From the NCBI RefSeq assembly GCF_002149035.1, contig NZ_NGFP01000014.1:1-64000 (forward strand): a stretch of DNA of 64,000 bases. Direction: 5' to 3'. A model generated the notes under the pieces. The model was not told where the DNA came from. It was given only the letters and a program-made list of their open reading frames with translations, and searched no databases. The position numbers and the translations under genes are program-made. This document shows positions 33,799 through 41,408 of this stretch, piece after piece. How positions within the stretch are numbered: the first letter of the stretch is position 1; each line of letters starts with the position of its first letter. This DNA is from Streptosporangium minutum (GTDB lineage: Bacteria > Actinomycetota > Actinomycetes > Streptosporangiales > Streptosporangiaceae).

Positions 33799-35424
33799 GT
33801 GACGGCTTGGTCACCGGGGATGTCGTTCAAGGCACTCCTCGCTGGTGCGCCGGTGTCATACATCCGGGCACATCTCGGCGAGCAGCTGTGTGCCCTGCTC
33901 GATCTGATCGAGGGGGGCACAGCGCCAGACGACCGGCTGCGGGCCGTTGCCCCGATCGCTATCGACGCCGAGCGCCTGGTCGCTGACGAGGCCGAACGCT
34001 CCACTCTCATAGAGATGGTTCCGAGCCCCAAGCAGGCCGAGCTGGCGCAGCGGCTTGGCTCGGTAGGCGATGGGCAGGCACCGCTGGGCTATCTGCGGAG
34101 CCTGAAGTGGACGGCGGACGAGCGGCGCGAGCTGCTTGAGTTCTTCGGCTTCACGATCGACCGGGTGCCGTCCCTCCCGCCGGCGTTCAAACAGGAGGCG
34201 GCGCCCGAGTATGCCTTGTTCCCGCATCAGCGTCATGCGGCGGCCCAGGTCAAGGAACTGCTGTACGACGGCTCGCGGCGGACAGTGCTCCATCTGCCCA
34301 CTGGCGTTGGCAAGACCCGAACAGGCATGAGCCTGATCTGCGATCATCTACGGCAGCACGAACCGACCGTGGTGGTGTGGCTGGCGCACGGGCAGGAGCT
34401 GCTGGAGCAGGCCGCCTCAGAGTTTGAACGCGCCTGGGCCAAGGTCGGTGACCGTCCGCTCCCCCTTCTTCGTGTATGGGGCAACGCCCCTGCAGAGCTC
34501 ACGGAGGTGACCGATGGGCTGGTCGTTCTCGGCCTGGAGAAGGCCGTCTCGACTGTCAAGTCGGATTCGCAGTTCCTGGCCACCCTTGCGGCACGCAGCA
34601 CCCTGACCATCTTCGATGAGGCTCATCAGATCATCGCTCCCACTTTCCAGAGGGTGGTCGACGAACTGACGATCCGCCATGACACTAGCCTCCTGGGGTT
34701 GACGGCCACGCCGGGACGGACCTGGGCGGATATATCCAAGGACGAGGAGCTTTCCGACTACTTCTCCCGACAAAAGGTGATGTTGGAGATCGAGGGCTAC
34801 ACCAACCCGGTGACAGCCCTGATTGAGCAGGGATACCTGGCCAAGCCGCTGATGAGGACAGTGGCCTCTGAGCCGGGTATGCACCTGTCGGCTCAGGATC
34901 AACAGCTCCTTGCGCGGTCGTTCGACATCCCGGCCGTGATGATGGCCGAGCTCGCGCGGGACGAGCAGTGGAACCTCAAGATCGTCCAGACCATCATGGA
35001 GCTGCTCAAGCAGCACCGCCGGATTCTGGTGTTCGCCGCCTCTGTCGACCACTGCCGGCTGATCGCGGCCGTCCTGTCCGCGGCTGGCATCGATGCTGAG
35101 TTCGTGACCGGCGAGTCCTCCCCTCGGCACCGCAGCCAGGTGATCTCTCGGTTTAAGGGGGCCGGTCGGCGCCCCATGGTTCTGTGTAACTTCGGGGTCC
35201 TGACGACCGGCTTCGACGCCCCGGCCGCTAGCGCTGCAGTGATCGCCCGCCCGACCAAGTCCCTGGTGCTCTACAGCCAGATGGTCGGCCGCGTCATCCG
35301 CGGCCCAAAGGCTGGCGGCACCGCCACCTGCGAGATCATCACCGTCGTGAACCCGGAGCTTCCCGGGTTCGGCGATGTGGCAGAGGCATTCACCAACTGG
35401 GAAGACGTATGGGAGACATCGTGA
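33799..35424 (+). CDS. DEAD/DEAH superfamily 2 helicase (phosphorothioation-linked restriction, candidate SspFGH component)
   Basis: The product is about 541 residues from GTG 33799. SF2 motifs are I HLPTGVGKTRTGMSL, II TIFDEAHQIIA, III LGLTATPGRTW, V GVLTTGFDAPA and VI YSQMVGRVIRG. An N-terminal extension of about 130 residues precedes motif I. Helicases of this build are linked to dnd/ssp clusters as restriction components (TIGR04095-type, from memory). The frame opens at 33676, but AGGTG before GTG 33799 and loss of conservation upstream favour the shorter form. It overlaps the GHKL gene. Confidence 0.8.
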   Translation: MTAWSPGMSFKALLAGAPVSYIRAHLGEQLCALLDLIEGGTAPDDRLRAVAPIAIDAERLVADEAERSTLIEMVPSPKQAELAQRLGSVGDGQAPLGYLRSLKWTADERRELLEFFGFTIDRVPSLPPAFKQEAAPEYALFPHQRHAAAQVKELLYDGSRRTVLHLPTGVGKTRTGMSLICDHLRQHEPTVVVWLAHGQELLEQAASEFERAWAKVGDRPLPLLRVWGNAPAELTEVTDGLVVLGLEKAVSTVKSDSQFLATLAARSTLTIFDEAHQIIAPTFQRVVDELTIRHDTSLLGLTATPGRTWADISKDEELSDYFSRQKVMLEIEGYTNPVTALIEQGYLAKPLMRTVASEPGMHLSAQDQQLLARSFDIPAVMMAELARDEQWNLKIVQTIMELLKQHRRILVFAASVDHCRLIAAVLSAAGIDAEFVTGESSPRHRSQVISRFKGAGRRPMVLCNFGVLTTGFDAPAASAAVIARPTKSLVLYSQMVGRVIRGPKAGGTATCEIITVVNPELPGFGDVAEAFTNWEDVWETS

Positions 35425-37295
35425 CCAGCGACGGCAGCAACTACCGGATCGTCAGTCCCTCTCTGACCGTCAAAGCCATGCGGGACAGCGGCTACAAAAA
35501 CACTGCCTACGCCCTCGCCGAACTGATCGACAACAGCATCGACGCCAAGGCCACCCTCGTGGAGGTCTTTGCCTGCGAGAACCCCGTGAAAGTCGGCGCT
35601 CGGACCAACCACCGCGTGGAGACCATCGCCGTCCTCGACAACGGCCACGGCATGGAGCCGCCGCAGCTGCGGCGCGCCCTGAAGTACGGTGACGGGCAGG
35701 GCGTCGACCCCGCCCGCATCGGCCGTTTCGGCATGGGCCTGCCCAACTCCAGCATGTCCCAGTGCACCCGGCTCGACGTCTGGTCCTGGACCAACGGCGC
35801 GGGCAACGCCATGCACACATACCTCGATCTCAAAGAGATTGAGGCAGGGCTGATCGACGATGTCCCCGAACCCACATACGACCCGCTGCCCGACTACTGG
35901 CGGGACCTGAGCGAGGGGCTCGGTGACACCGGCACGCTCGTCGTCTGGACGAAGCTGGACAAGGTCAACTGGTACGGAGCCGCCGCCACCCTGAAAAACA
36001 CCGCCGAGCTGATCGGCCGCGTCTACCGGCACTACCTACACGACGGACGCGTCGACATCCGAATGGCGCCCGTCCGCGAGGGCAAGGTCGTCGACGGCGA
36101 ATACCACGCCGTCCCCAACGACCCCCTCTACTTGATGGCGCCCACTTCCACCCCGGCGCCGTTCTCAGACAGGCCGATGTTCATGCCTTTCTCCATGGGC
36201 AGCGAGTCCGAGCCCGGCGTGACACGCTTCCCTGTGTTCCATGAGGGCAAGAAGCACAACATCACGGTCCGGGCCTCCATCGCTCGCCCAGAGGCACGGC
36301 GCGCCAATGTCGAAGGGCAGCCGTGGCCCGACGGCATCAGCCGCACGACCGACCCTGGAACTCTTCCGTGGGGCAAGCACGCCAGGCGCAACGTCGGCAT
36401 CTCGCTCGTACGCCAGAGCAGGGAACTCGATCTCGACGCATCCTGGGCCATTGGGTACGACCCGACGGAACGGTGGTGGGGCATCGAGGTGGAGTTCCCG
36501 CCGGAACTCGACACTATCTTCGGCGTAACGAATAACAAGCAGGGCGCCACTGTCTTCTCCTCCCTCGCTCACTTCGACTGGAAGGCCCACGCCGAGGCCG
36601 GCGAGTCTTTCAAGGGGTTCAAGGAGCGCCTTGCCGAGTTCAGCGATCCGGGTCTTCCTCTCATCGACCTCGTGCTCTACCTAGAGGAGAAGCTCCTGCC
36701 TGCCATCCGGCGGCAGCTGAAGCAGCAGACGGTCGGTACACGTAAGAGCAATAAGCGGCACGACGATGACGTCGCTTCTAGGGCCACCGACGCCGTCAAG
36801 CGCCGAAGCGAGGAGGGTTACACCGGCAAGACGGACGAGCTGGAGGAAGGGGCGACCACCGAGACCAAGCGGCAAGAACAGGTCGAGGCCCTCACCCAGC
36901 GGCACCACCTTGACGAGGACACTGCGCAGTCCATGGTCGAGGAGGCCCTTGAGAAGGATCTTCGCGCGCGGTGGATCTCCGGCTTCCAGGACACCTCCGC
37001 CTTCTTCAGCATCGACCTCATGGCTGGCATGCTGCAGGTGATCTTCAACGAGAAGCACCCCCTGCACGCTCAGCTGTTGGCCGTCCTTGAAGACGTCCCG
37101 GAAGACGCGGACGTGGACGACCTGCGCGACCGGCTCAACCGTGTCGCGGAGACCTTCAAGCTGCTGCTCTTCTCCTGGGCGCGTATGGAGGACGAGACCT
37201 ACCCCGACCGCGACCGCGAACGCATCGCGGACGCCCGCCGCGAGTGGGGACGGTACGCCCGTGACTTTGTGGACGGGAAGGCCAGCGACGCGTGA
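35421..37295 (+). CDS. GHKL (Hsp90/MORC-like) ATPase, partner of the helicase and PLD genes
   Basis: The product is about 624 residues. The Bergerat fold is explicit: N-box ALAELIDNSIDAKA (catalytic Glu and Asn), G1 LDNGHGME and G2 GRFGMGLPNSSMSQ. A transducer-like middle follows, then charged helical stretches (about 430-500) and a C-terminal domain. GTG at 35421 overlaps the helicase stop (GTGA) and has GGGAG upstream; ATG 35409 is the alternative. GHKL ATPases of MORC type occur in restriction contexts as DNA clamps. Together with its helicase and PLD neighbours it looks like a three-subunit nuclease machine. Confidence 0.82.
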   Translation: MTSDGSNYRIVSPSLTVKAMRDSGYKNTAYALAELIDNSIDAKATLVEVFACENPVKVGARTNHRVETIAVLDNGHGMEPPQLRRALKYGDGQGVDPARIGRFGMGLPNSSMSQCTRLDVWSWTNGAGNAMHTYLDLKEIEAGLIDDVPEPTYDPLPDYWRDLSEGLGDTGTLVVWTKLDKVNWYGAAATLKNTAELIGRVYRHYLHDGRVDIRMAPVREGKVVDGEYHAVPNDPLYLMAPTSTPAPFSDRPMFMPFSMGSESEPGVTRFPVFHEGKKHNITVRASIARPEARRANVEGQPWPDGISRTTDPGTLPWGKHARRNVGISLVRQSRELDLDASWAIGYDPTERWWGIEVEFPPELDTIFGVTNNKQGATVFSSLAHFDWKAHAEAGESFKGFKERLAEFSDPGLPLIDLVLYLEEKLLPAIRRQLKQQTVGTRKSNKRHDDDVASRATDAVKRRSEEGYTGKTDELEEGATTETKRQEQVEALTQRHHLDEDTAQSMVEEALEKDLRARWISGFQDTSAFFSIDLMAGMLQVIFNEKHPLHAQLLAVLEDVPEDADVDDLRDRLNRVAETFKLLLFSWARMEDETYPDRDRERIADARREWGRYARDFVDGKASDA

Positions 37296-38194
37296 CCGAG
37301 CCCGCCCACATCTGGCGGCAGATCGAAGAACTGATGACGGGCGCCCACGGACGCGTAACCCTTGTGGCGCCCTTCATCAAGCGAGAAGTTCTGGCAGCTA
37401 CACTCTCCGCCGTTCCCGCCTCTGTCGAGAGCATCGAGTGCATCACGCGGTGGGTTCCCGAGGAGGTAGCGGCAGGGGTGTCGGATCCGGAGATCATTGA
37501 GCTCGCAGAGGACGACAAGCGGCTGCGCATCGCCCTGTGCCCGAGTTTGCACGCCAAGCTCTACCTCACAGGCGAGCGCTGTCTAATCGGGTCGGCCAAC
37601 CTGACAGGGAAGGCCACCGGGCGGGTCACGAATCCGAACATTGAGATCCTTGTCGAGGTGTCCGCGACACATCCGGAAGTCGGCCGGGTACTCGCCGAGA
37701 TCGAGGCATGCGCGATTGAGGCGGCGCCCCACATGGCCGCCCTGGTGAGAAGACAAGCGGAGCTGCTGAAGGAACACCGCCCGGCTGCCTCCGACCAGCT
37801 GCGAGAGGAAGCCCAGCAGGGCTGGTACCCGGTTACACGACGCCCGGAGGCCGTCTACCCGTACTACTGCGGAAGGGCTCGATTCGGGCGATCCGTAGAA
37901 GCAGCCATCCTGCGGGACCTCGCGTTCCTAGGCGTACCGGCAGGCTTGACCGAGGCGGAGTTCTCAGACTGGGTCGAAAGCCGCCTGCGGGAGATTCCTG
38001 CCCTCCGGGCGCTGGTGGAGGGTGATCGCCTGACCAACGTGGACCTGCAGCATGCGCTGCAGGAACAGGCAGGCTTAACCGATGAGCAGGCCAAAAGAGC
38101 GACCGAGACCATTGCCGCGTGGCTTCGGCACTTCGGCCGCTTCTACACCGATGTAGGAACGTGGGAGCTCAGGCACGGGCGGGAGCTGTCGTAA
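37292..38194 (+). CDS. PLD-family nuclease
   Basis: The product is 300 residues. It has one HKD-type motif, SLHAKLYLTGERCLIGSANLT (His-x-Lys, then Ser/Asn of the GSANLT element). The first half begins GRVTLVAPFIKREVL as in PLD nucleases, and a helical C-terminal part of about 150 residues follows. Single-HKD proteins act as dimers. The GTG start overlaps the GHKL stop by 4 bases. It is the likely DNA-cutting subunit of the triad. Confidence 0.82.
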   Translation: MTEPAHIWRQIEELMTGAHGRVTLVAPFIKREVLAATLSAVPASVESIECITRWVPEEVAAGVSDPEIIELAEDDKRLRIALCPSLHAKLYLTGERCLIGSANLTGKATGRVTNPNIEILVEVSATHPEVGRVLAEIEACAIEAAPHMAALVRRQAELLKEHRPAASDQLREEAQQGWYPVTRRPEAVYPYYCGRARFGRSVEAAILRDLAFLGVPAGLTEAEFSDWVESRLREIPALRALVEGDRLTNVDLQHALQEQAGLTDEQAKRATETIAAWLRHFGRFYTDVGTWELRHGRELS

Positions 38195-38385
38195 CCGCCC
38201 CCTGAAGTGACGCCGGCATCGGTACTGAGGTCGACCACGACCCGAAACCTGATTGATGTTGAGCCGCTGTCGGCCACCCGGCCTGACCCGCTGGTGTGCC
38301 TAGGATCTGTACGGACAGCCAGGTGTGGCGGCAGCGCCCCGCCTGGCGGTCTTAGGGCAGGAGCGCAGATGTTGGGAAGGTCCTC

Positions 38386-39036
38386 ATGGCTCAAGTGCGG
38401 GTCCCGTACCTGCTCGGGCACGCTGAGATCGCTTCCCTTTTCCGAGTTGAGCGCCAAACGTCACAGAAGTGGCGCACAGAAGGCACACTTCCCGAGCCCG
38501 ACCTAGTCGCTTCCGGCAACCCGTACTGGCTGCTAACGACGGTGCTGCACATCAGCGGCGTCGGAGACCGTCGAATTGATGAGGGGCAGCTCGGAGCGTA
38601 TAAGGCCAGCAGCCCTCACGGCTATGCCCTACAGGATGACGAACAACTGCCTGCCATCCTCGGCATTCAGGAGGTAGGCCGTGTCCTCGGTCGAGATGCC
38701 CAGGCGGTTTCCCGGTGGCGCAACCGGCGACGTATCGCCGAGGCGGACCTCGTCCTCTCCGGTTCTCCACTCTGGCTCTTGGAAACGATCCTTGCGGACG
38801 CGCAACGCAGGCAGCGGCCCGTCGTCACCGCCGAGATCGCCATGCTGCGTGCGGGACAGCGCGCCCCACAGAAGCCTCGCGGCCGCAGGTCCAGCAATCC
38901 CCCCGTGGTGCGCCCGCCGCAAGAGGTGCTGCCCGCAGCACGAACGTTCACGAGCGCTGACCAGGCCGCCGCCGTGGAGTTCCTCGCATCGGTACTGGCC
39001 CAGGGCTACTCCGTCGTGATCAAGCCTCAGCCCTGA
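38386..39036 (+). CDS. Protein with two AlpA/MerR-like HTH units
   Basis: The product is 216 residues. Two homologous halves are visible: LLGHAEIASLFRVERQTSQKWRTEGTLPEPDLVASGNPYWLLTTVL and ILGIQEVGRVLGRDAQAVSRWRNRRRIAEADLVLSGSPLWLLETIL. Both read as HTH plus wing. A Pro/Arg-rich linker and a short C-terminal helix (SADQAAAVEFLASVLAQGY) follow. It is probably a DNA-binding regulator or a specificity subunit of the neighbouring genes. It lies 191 bases after the PLD gene and 88 before the PP-loop gene, same strand. Confidence 0.65.
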   Translation: MAQVRVPYLLGHAEIASLFRVERQTSQKWRTEGTLPEPDLVASGNPYWLLTTVLHISGVGDRRIDEGQLGAYKASSPHGYALQDDEQLPAILGIQEVGRVLGRDAQAVSRWRNRRRIAEADLVLSGSPLWLLETILADAQRRQRPVVTAEIAMLRAGQRAPQKPRGRRSSNPPVVRPPQEVLPAARTFTSADQAAAVEFLASVLAQGYSVVIKPQP

Positions 39037-39124
39037 GTCAACTGTCCGCCCACGGTTACGACCCACGCCGCCAACACCACCTGCGGCTGGTTCCACTGTT
39101 CGTCGACGACAATGGGAGAAACAC

Positions 39125-40054
39125 TTGATAAGCTGGCTTGCAGTCAATAATCTCTCTCACATGTCGATTCTGCAGCGCGCCCACGGAGCCCATAGCGCCG
39201 ACTCAGCCGACTCCGACCCCCAGGCCGCTTCCGGCCAGCCGAGCCACACTGCCGTGAAGGTCGTCTCCTTCGGAGGTGGCGTGCAATCAACAGCACTGCT
39301 CGTGCTGGCGGCCCGTAGAGAGATCGACTTTCGGACCTTCCTCTTCGCCAACGTGGGCGACGACAGCGAGCACCCGGCGACGCTCGCCTACGTTCGTGAG
39401 ATCGCAATCCCGTACGCGGCCCGAGCGGGGCTCGAAGTCCAGGAGCTTAGGCGGCGCCGACGTGACGGAACCACCGAGACGCTCATGCAGCGCATGAACC
39501 GGCCGGCCACGCGATCGATCCCCATCCCAGTGCGCATGGCGAACGGGGCTCCGGGCCGACGTAACTGCACAACAGACTTCAAAATCAAGGTGATCGGGCG
39601 GTGGCTCCGAGAGCATGGAGCCACCGCAGAGCATCCGGGTGCGGTGGGAATCGGTATATCGCTCGACGAGATCCACCGCGCCAACCGGCGCCGACGAGAG
39701 CCTCACGAGCTCATCGAGTACCCTCTCCTCGATCTTGGGCTGCGCAGGAGTGACTGCGAGCACATCATTATGGAGGCCGGCCTGCCGGTGCCGCCGAAAA
39801 GCTCCTGCTTCTTCTGCCCCTTTCGCACCGTCGACGCGTGGCGGCACCAGCGCAGGCACGAACCCGAGCTGTTCGCCCTGTCGGTGCAGCTTGAGGAGAC
39901 GATCAACGAACGCCGGGCTGCACTCGGGCGGGATTCCGTGTATCTCACGAGGTACGGTCGCCCGCTCGCGCAGGCAATCCCTGAAGACGGCTTGGCAGAC
40001 AGCACCGTCGACGAGGGGGATGGTTCCTGCGACTCCGGCTGGTGCATGACCTGA
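39125..40054 (+). CDS. Second PP-loop (PAPS-reductase-like) enzyme
   Basis: The product is 309 residues from TTG 39125 (GGGAG six bases upstream); ATG 39161 is possible. The PP-loop appears as VVSFGGGVQSTALLVLAA. Cys motifs are RRNCTTDFKIKVIGRWL and KSSCFFCPFRT, plus a C-terminal CDSGWCMT. The family is distinct from SspD in sequence and is widespread in actinobacteria and their phages. It may act on nucleic acid or a nucleotide with sulfur or nitrogen transfer; the substrate is unknown. A strong terminator follows, so it ends the rightward transcript that starts at the helicase or at 38386. Confidence 0.75.
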   Translation: MISWLAVNNLSHMSILQRAHGAHSADSADSDPQAASGQPSHTAVKVVSFGGGVQSTALLVLAARREIDFRTFLFANVGDDSEHPATLAYVREIAIPYAARAGLEVQELRRRRRDGTTETLMQRMNRPATRSIPIPVRMANGAPGRRNCTTDFKIKVIGRWLREHGATAEHPGAVGIGISLDEIHRANRRRREPHELIEYPLLDLGLRRSDCEHIIMEAGLPVPPKSSCFFCPFRTVDAWRHQRRHEPELFALSVQLEETINERRAALGRDSVYLTRYGRPLAQAIPEDGLADSTVDEGDGSCDSGWCMT

Positions 40055-40073
40055 ATCAACCGGACAGGGACAG

Positions 40074-40113
40074 ACGGGGCTGAAGCCTAGCTTCCGCCCC
40101 GTGCCCGTTTTTT
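40074..40113 (+). terminator. Rho-independent terminator after the PP-loop gene
   Basis: ACGGGGC-T-GAAG ... CTTC-C-GCCCCGT forms an 11-bp stem with one mismatch and is followed within a few bases by TTTTTT (40108-40113), a rare canonical U-tract terminator for this genome. Confidence 0.85.
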
Positions 40114-40162
40114 GCTTCTGCCAGATGCGGAACAGAGCCGACCGCCAGATTGGAGCACCCGG

Positions 40163-41014
40163 TCAGAGCTCGGGCGGTTCGCCAGCCTCAAGGTGGAGAA
40201 CCGCGAGGTACTCGCTATAGAGCATCTCTTCATCCACCCACCGGCTGCCGCCAGCGCCATCGGGGACCCACCTGCCATCGAAGAGATACTTGTCCTCGTC
40301 GAGAACCGCGACGCTCCCTTCGGCCAGCGCTACCGCCAGCAGCAGCTGGATCCCTAGCATTACAGCCGTGGACGCCCCCCTGGCGGCGCAAATTTCCTCG
40401 TGGCTGGCTGCGTGGATCTTCGCGTCCGCGTCGTCGGTCGGCTCGGGGACCCCCGCGAGACCGTGCACCACCTGACGGTGCACGGCGATCGCCTGGGCGA
40501 CACCGGACGCGACGGTCACAGCGGTACCGTCGGCCCGATCCCGTGCGTGAGCCGTGAGGTGCTCAGCGACTTCGCGTGCGTGCAGTGGCCAGATGTCGGT
40601 GCGGTGAGATAGCTGGTGCGCCGCCCTTTCGATGGCGATAGCGGGCTGAGAGACGTCTGGGTGCAGCACCCTGACGAGCCCTTCGAGCGCCGCCCGGACA
40701 TAGCCGAGCCGTACTAGGTGCAGCTGCCACTCCTCCACCATCTCCGACCAGACGGCGTCGAAGTCGCTGCCGACGGCACACATGCCCCCGTCGTCGTACG
40801 ACATGTCGAAGGTCACTGTGCGCAGCCCCTGGGCAAGCCGGAGCCGCTTGTAAGCGCTCTCCCAACCTGCCTGTTCGGTAGCCCCACCGCGTACGACAGA
40901 GGCCTACACCCAATCGGCGAGTTCACGGACGTGTTCCTCGGGCGCAGCCAGCGCGAGTGCTACCAGCGTGCGGTACGAGGGCAGGCAGACGCCCCCCGTG
41001 TGAGTGGTGGTCAT
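40163..41014 (-). pseudogene. Hypothetical protein gene with an in-frame TAG
   Basis: One frame runs from ATG 41014 to 40163 (283 codons) but is cut at codon 37 by TAG (40904-40906). The start reads MTTTHTGGVCLPSYRTLVAL, the stop falls after ELADWV, and the text resumes ASVVRGGATEQAGWESAYKRLRLAQGLRTV. A CAG-to-TAG change would explain it. The remainder (from GTG 40816) is a helical protein of 217 residues with no motif I recognise (FDAVWSEMVEEWQLHLVRLGYVRAALEGLVRVL). It might still be made from GTG 40816. It is opposite in strand to its neighbours. Confidence 0.55.
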
Positions 41015-41119
41015 AGGGGGAGCGTCTCATGTCCTACTGACAACACCGACCGAGCTGGCGGGCACGTTGGTGTAACGGATCGGCGTGGCCGAGCCGGGCG
41101 ACCGCAACGTGGATACGGA

Positions 41120-41162
41120 TGACCTCCGGATTAGCGTCGTCGTGTAGACGCGCCGGAGGTCA
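41120..41162. promoter_or_regulatory. Long inverted repeat upstream of sspE
   Basis: TGACCTCCGG (41120-41129) pairs with CCGGAGGTCA (41153-41162), and inside it GCGTC pairs with GACGC, making an extended two-part hairpin or operator about 250 bases before sspE. The rest of 41015-41408 has no gene I can support. GGAGG lies 10 bases before the sspE ATG. Confidence 0.55.
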
Positions 41163-41408
41163 CGGAAAGTGGGTGTGCAGGAGAGGTTTGGGGGGTTTTG
41201 TTCTTTCATCCACACGTTGTGTTGACCGGACACAGTGGAGATGAGAGAACCGAACAGGGTCTGGGTGGATTGGTCCGCCCTAACCAGTCGTGGACAAGTA
41301 TTATCGACGGTGCTCGATGGCGTCCTCCTGGAGGACGGTGGCGATGACGCCTGCATGGTGTGTCGCATCTAACCTGACCAGCCTGTTGGATTCGGAGGAC
41401 GGCCCCCC

